From contig CBDANZ010000002.1 in the NCBI GenBank assembly GCA_965197865.1, positions 310,001 through 374,000 of the forward strand: a DNA stretch of 64,000 bases, written 5' to 3'. The DNA comes from CBDANZ01 sp965197865. Its GTDB lineage: Bacteria; Acidobacteriota; Vicinamibacteria; Vicinamibacterales; CAVVIG01. Made by a program: the position numbers and the translations under genes. This document shows, piece after piece, positions 34,653 through 44,823 of the stretch. Under the pieces are notes generated by a model. That model was not told the DNA's origin and ran no database searches. It was given only the letters and a program-made list of their open reading frames with translations. Each line of letters begins with the position of its first letter. Position 1 is the stretch's first letter.

Positions 34653-35690
34653 ATGTTTCCGCCCCTGATCGAAAAGTTGATGCAGCGCCAGGATTTGACG
34701 ACCGAGGAGGCCGCGGCAGCGATGGCCGAAGTGATCGAAGGCCGCGCGGCTGATGCCCAGATCACGGGGTTCCTCATCGCCCTTGCGATGAAGGGCGAGC
34801 GGCCCGCCGAGATTGTCGGCCTCGCGCGCACGATGCGCGCGCACGCGGTGAAGATTTCTCGGGTCTACCCCGATTTGTTCGACACGTGCGGGACGGGCGG
34901 AGACCGCGCCGGCACGTTCAACATCTCGTCGGCAGTGGCGCTGGTCGTCGCGGCGTGCGGCGTCCGGGTGGCGAAGCACGGTAATCGATCGGTGTCGAGC
35001 TTGTGCGGGAGCGCCGATGTCTTCGAGGCGCTTGGGGTGAACGTGTTGGCCGCTCCGCCGCTGATCGAACGATGCCTTGCCGAGGCGGGCATCGGGTTTT
35101 TTTTCGCGCCGACGTTCCATCCCTCGATGCGCCACGCGGCGCCGACCCGGCGAGCGCTGGGTGTACGGACCGCTTTCAACCTCCTGGGGCCGCTCACGAA
35201 TCCGGCCGGGGCGGCACGCCAGCTCGTCGGTGTCCCGCGGCCGGAGTTCACCGAGCTGCTGGCGCGGTCGCTGATGCTCCTGGGGTCGACGCGGGCGTGG
35301 GTGGCGCACGGGGCCGACGGCATCGACGAAATCTCGACGACCGGCTATACCAAGATTTCAGAGTGTCGCGGGGGATCGGTCAATACGTTTTATCTGCACC
35401 CGGCCGACGTCGGGCTGCCGAAGGCCGCCAAGGCATCGCTTGGGGGCGGTAATGCCGAAGAGAACGCGGGCATCGTGACCCGCGTCCTCGAAGGCGCGCC
35501 TGGGCCTCCACGCGACATCGTCGTACTGAACGCGGGTGCCGGCTTGTTCATCGCGGGCGCCGCGGCGTCGGTCGCCGACGGCATGCGGCGAGCGTCGGAC
35601 GCGATTGATCGAGGAGACGCCGCCCGCACGCTCGAGCGGATGGCGTCGCTTTCAGCGGCCGAAGAGTCTTCCGAGGGGGCAGGGGCCTGA
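34653..35690 (+). CDS. trpD: Anthranilate phosphoribosyltransferase
   Basis: TrpD transfers phosphoribosyl from PRPP to anthranilate. The PRPP/anthranilate motifs are 'FDTCGTGGDRAGTFNISSA', 'VAKHGNRSVSSLCGSADV' (Leu where Lys or Arg is common) and 'PTRRALGVRTAFNLLGPL'. 345 residues. It follows trpG by 4 bp and precedes trpC by 1 bp. Confidence 0.95.
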   Translation: MFPPLIEKLMQRQDLTTEEAAAAMAEVIEGRAADAQITGFLIALAMKGERPAEIVGLARTMRAHAVKISRVYPDLFDTCGTGGDRAGTFNISSAVALVVAACGVRVAKHGNRSVSSLCGSADVFEALGVNVLAAPPLIERCLAEAGIGFFFAPTFHPSMRHAAPTRRALGVRTAFNLLGPLTNPAGAARQLVGVPRPEFTELLARSLMLLGSTRAWVAHGADGIDEISTTGYTKISECRGGSVNTFYLHPADVGLPKAAKASLGGGNAEENAGIVTRVLEGAPGPPRDIVVLNAGAGLFIAGAAASVADGMRRASDAIDRGDAARTLERMASLSAAEESSEGAGA

Positions 35691-35691
35691 C

Positions 35692-36501
35692 GTGGCGGAA
35701 ATGACGGCGGCGGCCGATCTGCTCGCGACGATCGTGGCGGCGACGCGTCGAGTCACGGAGGTGCGCGCGGCCCGGGAGCCAATCAGCGATCTCGCGCGGC
35801 GGGCCGAGACGCGGCAGCCGCGCCCCGGTGCGTTTCGCGCAGCTCTCGGTCGTGACGGGCGCGTAAACGTGATCGCCGAATGCAAGCGCCGGTCACCGTC
35901 GCGAGGCGTTCTTCGGCCGCGCTACGAGGTGGCAGCGATAGCGAAGGCGTACGCCCGTGTGGGAGCAGCGGCCATCTCGGTGTTGACCGAGCCGACCTTC
36001 TTCGACGGATCGCTCGATGATTTACAGAAGGTGCGGGCCGTGGTGGAGGTGCCGCTTCTGCGCAAGGACTTCATCGTTTCGGAATACCAACTGCTCGAGG
36101 CGCGCGCGGCAGGCGCCGACGCCGTGCTGCTTATCGTCGCGGCCCTTTCGTCGGTGGACTTGGGGTTGTTGGCGAGGCGCGCTGCCTCGCTCGGTCTCGA
36201 CGCCTTGGTGGAGGTTCACGCTCGAGAGGAACTCAAGGTCGCGGTCGACGCTGGAGCAGTGATTGTCGGTGTGAATAACCGTAACCTCCGGACGCTCGAG
36301 GTCGACCTTCGCGCATCCGAAGAGCTGATTGGGAGGGTGCCGAAAGGCGTCGTGGCGGTCAGCGAGAGCGGCCTTAGGACCGCCGCAGATCTGTCACGAC
36401 TTGCCTCCCTGGGCTATCAGGCGTTTCTCGTCGGCGAGCGGTTCATGGTGGAGGACGACCCGGGAGCGGCGCTGCGGGAATTACTGAATGCGGCTCTCTA
36501 A
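35692..36501 (+). CDS. trpC: Indole-3-glycerol phosphate synthase
   Basis: This TIM barrel closes the indole ring. 'VIAECKRRSPSRG' (substrate-binding and catalytic Lys), 'ISVLTEPTFFDGSLDDL', 'LLRKDFIVSEYQ' (general-acid Lys), 'VGVNNRNLRTLEVDL' and 'VAVSESGLRTAADL' are intact. I use the GTG at 35692, right after the trpD stop; an ATG at 35701 is the alternative. About 269 residues. There is no fusion with trpF, which follows separately after 63 bp. Confidence 0.95.
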   Translation: MAEMTAAADLLATIVAATRRVTEVRAAREPISDLARRAETRQPRPGAFRAALGRDGRVNVIAECKRRSPSRGVLRPRYEVAAIAKAYARVGAAAISVLTEPTFFDGSLDDLQKVRAVVEVPLLRKDFIVSEYQLLEARAAGADAVLLIVAALSSVDLGLLARRAASLGLDALVEVHAREELKVAVDAGAVIVGVNNRNLRTLEVDLRASEELIGRVPKGVVAVSESGLRTAADLSRLASLGYQAFLVGERFMVEDDPGAALRELLNAAL

Positions 36502-36564
36502 ACGTTCTTCTTTCGTGGTTGCGTGGCTCCGTGCTTTCTGGAGCTTTTCTATGCAGGCACCGAG

Positions 36565-37227
36565 ATGCTTGTGAAGATCTGCGGCATCACGCGGCTGGAA
36601 GACGCAGAGGCGGCTGTCGAGCAAGGGGCGCACGCACTCGGGTTCGTGTTCTGGCCGAAGAGCCCGCGCTTCGTCGATCCCGATCGAGCGCAGGCCATTA
36701 TCGCGGCGCTTCCACCGCTTGTGACAGTCGTGGGAGTGTTCGTGGATCAGCCGGCGAGCGAGGTGAATGAGGTGGCCGCGCGGGTGGGGCTCGGTGCCGT
36801 CCAGCTGCACGGAGACGAGACACGCGAGTACGTCGGCGGGATCGAGCGTCCGGTGGTGAAGTCGTTCGCAATCGGGGAATCGAGCCGTGATGATGCCGTG
36901 GACGCCTGGCCGGCGCGCGTCACACTGTTGCTCGACGTGTACGATCCATCGCGGCGTGGCGGTACCGGACGTAGGATCGACTGGATGAGGGCGGCAAGGG
37001 TGGCAGCCCGGCGGCCGGCGCTCCTTGCCGGTGGGTTGAAGCCTGAAAACGTGGCTGAGGCCATCAGATGCGTGCGACCCTTCGGCATCGACGTCTCGTC
37101 GGGCGTCGAGTCGTCGCTCGGGATCAAGGATCACGTGCGGCTCAGAGCGTTATTCGAGGTAATGGAGGCCGAAGGCGGTCGGCTCGGGGCGGCGCAGGTT
37201 CCGCTCCTGGGATGGATCCAGAAATGA
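36565..37227 (+). CDS. trpF: Phosphoribosylanthranilate isomerase
   Basis: TrpF performs the Amadori rearrangement before TrpC. It begins 'MLVKICGITRLEDAEAAVEQ' with the catalytic Cys in KICG. 'ALGFVFWPKSPRFV', 'AVQLHGDE', 'LLAGGLKPENVAEAI' and 'GIDVSSGVESSLGIKD' (catalytic Asp) complete the barrel. The start at 36565 is set by this motif. Its stop overlaps the trpB ATG (ATGA). Confidence 0.94.
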   Translation: MLVKICGITRLEDAEAAVEQGAHALGFVFWPKSPRFVDPDRAQAIIAALPPLVTVVGVFVDQPASEVNEVAARVGLGAVQLHGDETREYVGGIERPVVKSFAIGESSRDDAVDAWPARVTLLLDVYDPSRRGGTGRRIDWMRAARVAARRPALLAGGLKPENVAEAIRCVRPFGIDVSSGVESSLGIKDHVRLRALFEVMEAEGGRLGAAQVPLLGWIQK

Positions 37228-38426
37228 CTCAAGCGATCCACCGCGATCCGGATTCGCGCGGCTACTTCGGCGAATTCGGGGGGCGCTTCGTGCCCGAGAC
37301 GCTCGTCGAGCCAGTCGAGGAACTGGAGCGCGCATATTTTGCGGCGCGCGAAGACGCCGGGTTCCGGGCGGAGCTCGCTCGACTGCTCGAGCACTACGTG
37401 GGGCGGCCGACCCCCGTGTATCAGGCCGCGAGGCTGACGAAGGCGGCCGGCGGCGCATGCATCTTTCTGAAGCGCGAAGATCTCGCTCATACCGGCGCGC
37501 ACAAGATCAACAACGCGCTGGGCCAGGGACTGCTCGCCGTGCGTATGGGCAAGCGGCGAGTTGTGGCGGAGACCGGAGCAGGGCAGCACGGGGTCGCGAC
37601 GGCCACCACGTGCGCGCTGCTGGGTTTGGCGTGCCAGGTGTATATGGGCGCCGAAGACATGGCCCGGCAGGCGCTAAACGTATTTCGCATGCGACTGCTC
37701 GGTGCGGAGGTCGTTCGCGTCGACGCGGGCAGCCGTACGTTGAAGGACGCGATCAACGAGGCGATGCGGGACTGGGTGACAAACGTCGGCGACACCTACT
37801 ATCTGCTCGGCTCGGTGCTCGGGCCGCACCCCTACCCGCTGATGGTGCGCGACTTTCAGTCGGTGATCGGACGCGAGGCCCGGCCGCAGATTCTGAAGCT
37901 CGCCGGGCGCCTGCCCGATGCGATTGTGGCGTGCGTGGGCGGCGGCAGCAACGCTATGGGCATTTTCAACGCGTTCGTCAACGATCGCGACGTGCGTCTG
38001 ATCGGCGTGGAAGCGGGCGGCGAGGGACTCGCGCGCGGCCGCCACGCGGCGCGGTTTGCCGGCGGGAGCGCCGGCATTCTGCAGGGCACGCGGACCTTTG
38101 TGCTGCAGGACGAGGACGGCAACATCGAGCGCACGCACTCCATTTCCGCGGGGCTCGATTACGCGGCCGTCGGGCCCGAGCACGCCTGGCTGCGGTCGAT
38201 TGGTCGGGCTGAATACAAGTACGTGACGGACGCTGACGCGCTGGCCGCGTTCGAGTCGCTCGCCAGGCTCGAGGGCATCCTGCCGGCGCTCGAAGCAGCG
38301 CATGCGATTGCGTATACCGTGCCTCTTGCGCGCGAGTTGGGGTCGTCGGCGGTCATTCTGGTCAATCTGTCTGGCCGGGGTGACAAGGACGTACGCACAG
38401 TTGAGAAAGCACTTGCACAGCGGTAA
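37224..38426 (+). CDS. trpB: Tryptophan synthase beta subunit
   Basis: This PLP enzyme joins indole and serine to tryptophan. The PLP Lys lies in 'REDLAHTGAHKINNALGQ'. 'GYFGEFGGRFVPETL', 'ETGAGQHGVATATTCALLG' and 'CVGGGSNAMGIFNAFV' (phosphate loop) are typical of TrpB1. The ATG at 37224 overlaps the trpF stop; an ATG at 37212 in the same frame is possible. About 400 residues. Confidence 0.95.
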   Translation: MTQAIHRDPDSRGYFGEFGGRFVPETLVEPVEELERAYFAAREDAGFRAELARLLEHYVGRPTPVYQAARLTKAAGGACIFLKREDLAHTGAHKINNALGQGLLAVRMGKRRVVAETGAGQHGVATATTCALLGLACQVYMGAEDMARQALNVFRMRLLGAEVVRVDAGSRTLKDAINEAMRDWVTNVGDTYYLLGSVLGPHPYPLMVRDFQSVIGREARPQILKLAGRLPDAIVACVGGGSNAMGIFNAFVNDRDVRLIGVEAGGEGLARGRHAARFAGGSAGILQGTRTFVLQDEDGNIERTHSISAGLDYAAVGPEHAWLRSIGRAEYKYVTDADALAAFESLARLEGILPALEAAHAIAYTVPLARELGSSAVILVNLSGRGDKDVRTVEKALAQR

Positions 38427-38434
38427 GGAGTGTT

Positions 38435-39253
38435 TTGGCGCTGATGGCCTCGCGCATCGATGACACGTTTACGCGACTGCGTCGCGACGGCCGCCCGGGT
38501 CTGGTGACCTATACCACGGCCGGCGATCCGGACCTGCCGCGCTCGGCGGACATTTTCAAGGCGCTCGACCGTGGCGGCGCCGATGTTATCGAAGTGGGTG
38601 TGCCGTTCTCCGATCCGCTGGCGGACGGTCCGGTCATCCAGCGCGCGACGGAGCGCGCGCTCGGCGCCGGAAGCAATCTTGGTGCGGTCCTGGCGCTCGT
38701 TGCTGAGGTGCGCAGCGAGGTGTCGGCGCCCATCGTGATGTTCAGTTACGCCAACCCGCTGATGCAAATGGGCGTCGACGTCTTCGCCAGGCGGGCGGCC
38801 GAGGCGGGGGTCGACGGGGTGCTGGCGGTGGACCTGCCGATCGAAGAAGGAGGCGAGTTCCGTGAGACGCTGGTGTCGGAATGCCTCGATACGATATTTC
38901 TACTGAGTCCCACGACGACCGATACGCGCATCAGGACGGCGGCGGCGCTTGGCAGCGGCTTCCTGTACGGCATCTCGCGCCTCGGCGTGACTGGCGCACG
39001 CGAGTCGGTGGCGGCAAGCGCCCGAGCGCTGGTCGGCCGCATTCGGATGCACACCAGTCTGCCGATCGCGCTCGGGTTCGGGATCTCCAGGCCCGAACAC
39101 GTGGCCGAGGTCGGCGCGTACGCCGACGCAGCGGTCGTGGGTAGCGCCCTGGTGTCGCTCGTCGCCGAAGCGAGCCTGTCGCCAGGGCTTATCGATCGGG
39201 TCGAGCACTATGTGCGCTCGCTCAAGGGCGCGTGCGCGGTTCGACGGGCGTAG
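38435..39253 (+). CDS. trpA: Tryptophan synthase alpha subunit
   Basis: TrpA releases indole from indole-3-glycerol phosphate and channels it to TrpB. The catalytic Glu and Asp are in 'DVIEVGVPFSDPLADGP'. 'VTYTTAGDPDLPRS', 'FLYGISRLGVTGAR' and 'ALGFGISRPEHVAEV' are conserved. AAGGAG at about 38425 favours the TTG start at 38435 (4-5 bp spacing) over the ATG at 38444. The chorismate mutase gene starts 4 bp after its stop. Confidence 0.95.
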   Translation: MALMASRIDDTFTRLRRDGRPGLVTYTTAGDPDLPRSADIFKALDRGGADVIEVGVPFSDPLADGPVIQRATERALGAGSNLGAVLALVAEVRSEVSAPIVMFSYANPLMQMGVDVFARRAAEAGVDGVLAVDLPIEEGGEFRETLVSECLDTIFLLSPTTTDTRIRTAAALGSGFLYGISRLGVTGARESVAASARALVGRIRMHTSLPIALGFGISRPEHVAEVGAYADAAVVGSALVSLVAEASLSPGLIDRVEHYVRSLKGACAVRRA

Positions 39254-39257
39254 CGAG

Positions 39258-39557
39258 ATGAGGACACTCGACGATCTCAGAAAAGATATCGATCGCGTCG
39301 ACGAGGTGCTCGTGCGGTTGCTGAACGAGCGTGCGCGCTGCGTTTGCGAGATCGGCCAGGCGAAGAAAGAGCAGGGCATCGAGATCTATCAACCGGATCG
39401 CGAGAAGGACGTGCTGAAGCACGTCCGCGAGATTGCCTCCGAGGGTCCTCTGGGACCGGAGGCGATCAGCCGGCTCTTCGAGCGGATCATCGACGAGGCG
39501 CGCCGGCTTGAGCGCCGCGTCGTGCACAACGAACTGGCCGAGGAGGAAAAGACGTAG
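39258..39557 (+). CDS. Chorismate mutase, AroQ class (monofunctional)
   Basis: This all-helical protein of 99 residues converts chorismate to prephenate, opening the Tyr/Phe branch. 'LDDLRKDIDRVDEVLVRLLN', 'GQAKKEQGIEIYQPDREKDV' and 'ISRLFERIIDEARRLE' carry the family's Arg, Lys and Glu active-site positions. There is no attached prephenate dehydratase or dehydrogenase. The ATG at 39258 follows the trpA stop by 4 bp. Confidence 0.92.
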   Translation: MRTLDDLRKDIDRVDEVLVRLLNERARCVCEIGQAKKEQGIEIYQPDREKDVLKHVREIASEGPLGPEAISRLFERIIDEARRLERRVVHNELAEEEKT

Positions 39558-39571
39558 ACGGGTGTCAAGAC

Positions 39572-39658
39572 GTTCTTCGTTTCTACGTTCATCGTTCGAC
39601 GTTCAGCACGCCGAACCACCAACAAAGAACGAAGAACAGCGAACGTAGAACGCAGAAC
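39572..39658. repeat. Imperfect long inverted repeat inside the aromatic operon
   Basis: Arms of about 32 nt (39572-39604 and 39627-39658) pair at roughly 26 positions around a 22-nt loop. They are rich in GTTC/GAAC units, for example TTCTACGTTC in both arms. It lies between the chorismate mutase and DAHP synthase genes. As RNA it would form a stable hairpin that could tune downstream expression or mRNA stability. There is no T run, so it is not a classical terminator. Confidence 0.6.
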
Positions 39659-39702
39659 CTAGGAGTTCGAACGACGGATTCAGTGGAAACGAGAGGCGAG
39701 TC

Positions 39703-40736
<1,034 letters not shown>

Positions 40737-40749
<13 letters not shown>

Positions 40750-41645
40750 CGATCGTTATGGATCTTCCGGTCATTCAGCCCGGGCGCGCGGTCCAGGGTG
40801 AACAGCCGATCTTCGCGAGGATCGGCATCGTTGGGTTGGGGCTGATTGGGGGGTCGATTGCTCTCGCGGCGCGGCAGAGCTGGCCTACCTCGCTCGTCAT
40901 TGCCGTCGACAACAAGGACGTGCTCGAGATGGCCATGCGGCTGCATGCCATCGATGTCGCCGCCGACGATTTGGTCGTGCTGGCAGAAGCCGATCTGGTC
41001 ATCCTCGCGGCCCCCGTGCGGCAGAATCTTGCGCTGCTCGATCGGCTCGACGCCGTCGTGGGGCAAGCGGCGGTCGTCACTGATACGGGCAGCACGAAGC
41101 GCGCGATGGCCGAGGCGGCCCGGCGCCTCCCACCCCGGTTCACGTTCATCGGCGGGCATCCGCTTGGCGGGGCAGCGGCGAGCGGTCTGGAACATGCGCG
41201 TCCAGATCTCTTCAAGGGCCGTCCCTGGGTGTTCACGCCGTCGGGAGACGGGGCGGGAGAAGCGCTGGACAAGCTCCTTGGGTTTGCCCGCTCGCTCGGG
41301 GCGGCGCCGCAGGTCCTCAGCGTGGCCGCCCACGATCGATTGCTGGCCTTTCTCAGTCACTTGCCGCAGCTCACGGCCAGCGCTCTGCTGCAGGCTGTGG
41401 GCGAAGCGGTCGGCGAGGAGGGTCTCGCCCTGGCCGGGCGAGGGCTGGCGGATGCGACGCGCCTCGCTTCGAGTCCGCCGGAGATCTGGAAAGACATCAC
41501 AGCGACAAACGCCGACGAGATTGGCCGAGCGCTGGATACGCTGATTGCGCTCCTGGGGGATCTTCGGGCCGATCTCACGACGGGCGATCGTCTGACAGAT
41601 GTCTTTCTCAACGCCAGTCGCTGGCGTCGGCTGCTCGCGAAATAG
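40737..41645 (+). CDS. tyrA: Prephenate/arogenate dehydrogenase
   Basis: The NAD(P)-binding loop 'IGIVGLGLIGGSIALAA' and the prephenate dehydrogenase signatures 'VVTDTGSTKRAM', 'FIGGHPLGGAAASGLEHARP' and 'AAHDRLLAFLSHLPQL' (with the His pair) are clear. It oxidatively decarboxylates prephenate or arogenate towards tyrosine. The ATG at 40737 overlaps the DAHP synthase stop; an ATG at 40758 is an alternative. It is the last biosynthetic gene of the supraoperon. Confidence 0.92.
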
Positions 41646-41683
41646 CCGGCCTCGAACCTAGGGTCGGCATATATTGGCCGGCG

Positions 41684-42121
41684 ATGAAGAAAGTCCTTCC
41701 GAGCGCGGACGCCGCCGTCGCGCTCGTCCCCGACGGAGCGACGATCTTGATGGGCGGCTTTGGTTTGTCCGGCATTCCCGAAAACCTCATCCCATCGCTG
41801 CCCGCGCGTGGCACGAAGAACCTCACCATCGTCAGTAATAACGCGGGCGTTGACGGTTTCGGCGTCGGTATGCTGCTCAAAGTCCGGCAGGTGAAGAAGA
41901 TGATTTCGACGTATGTGGGCGAGAACAAGGAATTCGAACGGCAGTTCCTTGCCGGCGAGCTGGAAGTGGATCTGGTACCGCAGAGCACCTTTTCGGAGCG
42001 GATTCGCGCCGCGGGTGCGGGGATTGGTGGGTTCTTCACGCCGACGGCGTACGGCACGATAGCGGGCGAAGGCAAAGAAACGCGCGTCATCGACGGCAAG
42101 CCGTACGCGCTCGAAAGGTCG
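41684..42121 (+). pseudogene. 5' part of 3-oxoacid CoA-transferase subunit A, truncated
   Basis: The first about 146 codons match ScoA/AtoD: 'VPDGATILMGGFGLSGIPE', 'LTIVSNNAGVDGFGVG', 'KKMISTYVGENKEFERQFL' and 'RIRAAGAGIGGFFTPTAYGT'. The family exchanges CoA between succinyl-CoA and acetoacetate. Homology ends abruptly at 'KPYALERS', where it joins thiolase sequence in another frame. About 90 C-terminal residues are missing. It cannot be a functional subunit. Confidence 0.85.
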
Positions 42122-42489
42122 GTACTCCGCCGCTGGCGCGCATCCTGGCATATGCGACCAGGGGGGTCGACCCGAAGATCATGGGCATGGGGCCGGTACC
42201 GGCCGTCCGTAAGGTACTCGAACGCGTAGGTCTAAGGACGACAGACGTCGACCTCTTCGAGCTGAACGAGGCACAGTCGCTGGCCGTAACGCGCGAGATC
42301 GGCGTCGATCCGGCGAAAGTGAACGTTCACGGCGGCGCGATAGCGCTGGGCCACCCGATCGGCGCCAGCGACGCACGGGTGCTGACGACACTCGTTCTTG
42401 CGCCGAGGGCGAGGAAGCTGCGCTACGGCGTGGCGGCGTTGTGCATCGGCGAAGGAATGGGCATCGCGATGGCGGTCGAGTCGATCTAA
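42122..42489 (+). pseudogene. 3' part of an acetyl-CoA acetyltransferase (thiolase), truncated
   Basis: The C-terminal third of a thiolase is readable: 'GTPPLARILAYATRGVDPK', 'IMGMGPVPAVRKVLERVGL', 'VDLFELNEAQSLAV', 'NVHGGAIALGHPIGASDAR' (catalytic His) and 'YGVAALCIGEGMGIAMAVE' (catalytic Cys; Ile replaces the usual Gly in CGGG). The first two thirds, with the nucleophilic Cys, are missing. It joins the CoA-transferase fragment out of frame. Together they are the two ends of a lost acetoacetate/butyrate gene set. Confidence 0.87.
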
Positions 42490-42962
42490 CGACTGAGAGA
42501 AGGCAAGTACTGGAAATCCCGGCCCCCGGGTCTGATGTGCAGGTTGACGTTTACCGTCGCCACCAGCTTGTCACGGCGCTTCAAGTGGAAGTACACCTTG
42601 TAGGCGCCCGATCGGCGGAACACGTGCTCGACGGTGAAGCGCCGCCGGATCTCGGACTTGCCGGCTTCATACGGCTCGCAGTCGATCGTTGATTCAGATC
42701 TCGTGTCGTCGCCCCATTCCCAGACGACGGTGGGACAGTAGTACTCCTCGAAATCGTTGACGCCCCCGACGAGCTCTGCCGTCAGCGTGATGCGCGCGGG
42801 CGTCACGGCAACCGACGGCTGCGTCCGCAACGTGAGTCGTGGACGCCGATCCTGTTCTTTCGGTTCTCCGTCGGACCGCTGCTGCGCGAGGGCCACCGGG
42901 AACGCCGAAACGACGGCGAGGATTGCTGCGGCGGCGCACAGCAGCAGTTTCCGGTAGGTCAT
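42486..42962 (-). CDS. Secreted protein with a PKD/Ig-like domain
   Basis: A signal peptide ('LLLCAAAAILAVVSAFPVALA') is followed by one beta-sandwich domain with PKD-like features: 'TPARITLTAELVGG', 'VVWEWGDDTRSES', 'VEHVFRRSGAYKVYFHLK'. Length is 158 residues from the ATG at 42962. Two Cys (in 'EYYCPTVV' and 'TIDCEPY') may form a disulphide. Function unknown; probably an envelope or extracellular protein. It is convergent with the thiolase remnant. Confidence 0.7.
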   Translation of the reverse strand: MTYRKLLLCAAAAILAVVSAFPVALAQQRSDGEPKEQDRRPRLTLRTQPSVAVTPARITLTAELVGGVNDFEEYYCPTVVWEWGDDTRSESTIDCEPYEAGKSEIRRRFTVEHVFRRSGAYKVYFHLKRRDKLVATVNVNLHIRPGGRDFQYLPSLSR

Positions 42963-43060
42963 CGTAATCACCTTCGTTCGGGCCGCGGCAGGGGTGGCTG
43001 CACACAATTGTACCGAGGGCCGTGGGCGCGGGCAACCGGTATCAGCGATAATACCAGGCG

Positions 43061-44611
43061 ATGCCATCGGTCACGATTTCGCCACCTATCGCGTGCACGT
43101 CCGCAGAGCTCTCCGCCGTCGACGTCGATCTCCTCGTCGTACCCTGGTTCGAAGGCGACGCGCCCGGCGCGGTGGCCGGACTCGATCGTGCGACAGGGGG
43201 TGAAATCGCACGAGCGCTGTCGTCGAAAGAGTTTTCGGCGCGGCCGTTCGACGAGCTCATCGTGCCGACAAGCGACCCCGGCTGGAAAGCCCGGCGGGTC
43301 GCGTTGGTCGGCGCCGGCGTCCTGGCCGCCTTCACCGCGGCGCTGGCGCGGCGGGTGGCGACCGCTGCGGCGCTCGGCGCGCGGCAGCGGCGCGCGGCGC
43401 GTGTGGGGTTCCTGCTGCGGTTGGGATTGCCCGACGCGTCAGGCGATCTCGACATCGCCGGGTTCGCGCAAGCAGTGGCCGAAGGCCTGACGCTCTCTGA
43501 GTTCAGCGTTGGCGTCTACAAGACCGGCGAGCCTGATCAGGGGTCTGTGCCGCGGTGGACGATCGTCCTGCCGCGGATCGACGACATGTCCCCCGACGGT
43601 CCACCGCGCGTCGAAACGGCGGTCGCGCGGGGACGGCTGCTCGCCGAGTGCAGCAACCTTGCGCGCGAGCTGGCCAACGAGCCCGGCAATACGCTGACCC
43701 CTCGTGAGTTTGCGGACCGCGCGGCCTCGCTTGCGAGCCAAGGAGGCGCGGCTGTGGAGGTTCTCGACGAGCGACAGATTGAGGCACTCGGCATGAACCT
43801 ACTGCTTGGTGTCGCACGCGGCAGCAACGAACCGCCCCGGGTGATCGTGTTTCGGCACGAGCCGCCAGGGGCCGCGTCGGGACCCGTGCTGGGTCTGGTC
43901 GGTAAGGGCATCACCTTCGATACCGGCGGCATTTCCATCAAGCCGGCCGACGGAATGGAGCGGATGAAAGACGATATGGCGGGCGGCGCGGCTGTCGCCT
44001 GCGCCATGCGAGCGGTCGCGATGCTCGGCGCGCCGATCCGCGTCGTCGGCGTCGTGCCGGCCACCGAGAACATGCTGGGCGGGCGCGCGCTCAAGCCAGG
44101 CGACATTCTTCGCAGCGCGGAAGGCAAGACCGTCGAGGTGATCAACACGGACGCCGAAGGCCGCCTCATCCTCGCAGACGGCCTGTGGTATGCACGACAG
44201 CTTGGAGCCACGCACCTGGTCGACGTGGCGACGCTCACCGGTTCGATCGTGGTGGCACTCGGCAAGTTCACTAGCGGCATCTTCGGCGCGCCAGACGCCT
44301 GGGTCGATCAGGTGCGCCGCGTGGCCGATCGGGCGGGTGACCGGGTCTGGCCGCTGCCGCTCTTCGATGACTATAGCGAACAGTTGAAGAGCGAGATCGC
44401 AGACCTCGTCAACACGGGCGGCCGGTCGGCGGGGTCGATCACCGCGGCGCTGTTTTTGAGAGAGTTCACCGGCGGCTTGCCGTGGGTGCACATCGACATT
44501 GCGGGCACGGCCTGGGCCGAGGAGGCGCGGCCGTACCTCCCGAAAGGGCCTAGCGGCGTGGCGGTCCGTACGCTCGCCGAGCTCGCGTTCACTGCAGGAA
44601 GCTGGAAGTAG
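43061..44611 (+). CDS. pepA: Leucyl aminopeptidase (M17 family)
   Basis: This two-metal cytosolic aminopeptidase has the signature 'NTDAEGRLILADGL' (near residue 362), the metal-binding stretch 'GKGITFDTGGISIKPADGM' and 'ERMKDDMAGGAAVA'. An N-terminal macro-like domain occupies the first 170 residues. 516 residues, start ATG at 43061. It lies divergent from the PKD-like secreted protein. Confidence 0.94.
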   Translation: MPSVTISPPIACTSAELSAVDVDLLVVPWFEGDAPGAVAGLDRATGGEIARALSSKEFSARPFDELIVPTSDPGWKARRVALVGAGVLAAFTAALARRVATAAALGARQRRAARVGFLLRLGLPDASGDLDIAGFAQAVAEGLTLSEFSVGVYKTGEPDQGSVPRWTIVLPRIDDMSPDGPPRVETAVARGRLLAECSNLARELANEPGNTLTPREFADRAASLASQGGAAVEVLDERQIEALGMNLLLGVARGSNEPPRVIVFRHEPPGAASGPVLGLVGKGITFDTGGISIKPADGMERMKDDMAGGAAVACAMRAVAMLGAPIRVVGVVPATENMLGGRALKPGDILRSAEGKTVEVINTDAEGRLILADGLWYARQLGATHLVDVATLTGSIVVALGKFTSGIFGAPDAWVDQVRRVADRAGDRVWPLPLFDDYSEQLKSEIADLVNTGGRSAGSITAALFLREFTGGLPWVHIDIAGTAWAEEARPYLPKGPSGVAVRTLAELAFTAGSWK

Positions 44612-44616
44612 GGGAA

Positions 44617-44799
44617 GTGTCCCTTCAACCCAAGCCTCCGATCATTGTCGAGCTCGTCGAGCCGGAGAGCGATCTCGGCGGCCTGGCCGACGTGCTTATC
44701 AGCGCAATCGGCCTGGTGGGCGTGATGACACTTGGGGCCATTCTGCTTGGGATTGTTCTCGCCGCGGTGATGTTCTGGCTGAGGTCGAGGCAAGGGTAA
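44617..44799 (+). CDS. Small single-pass membrane protein
   Basis: A GTG start 6 bp after pepA opens a 60-residue frame with one strongly hydrophobic segment ('VLISAIGLVGVMTLGAILLG', then continuing) flanked by acidic and basic ends. There is no known domain. The close spacing to pepA and the coherent membrane topology support a real gene, but it could be chance. Confidence 0.5.
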   Translation: MSLQPKPPIIVELVEPESDLGGLADVLISAIGLVGVMTLGAILLGIVLAAVMFWLRSRQG

Positions 44800-44823
44800 G
44801 GTTCTCGCATCCGTAGACCTGTC

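Noticed and set aside
41645..41683. GC-rich inverted repeat (GCCGGCC...GGCCGGC) after tyrA as a terminator
   Set aside because: The loop is long, there is no T run, and it overlaps the ribosome binding region of the next reading frame.
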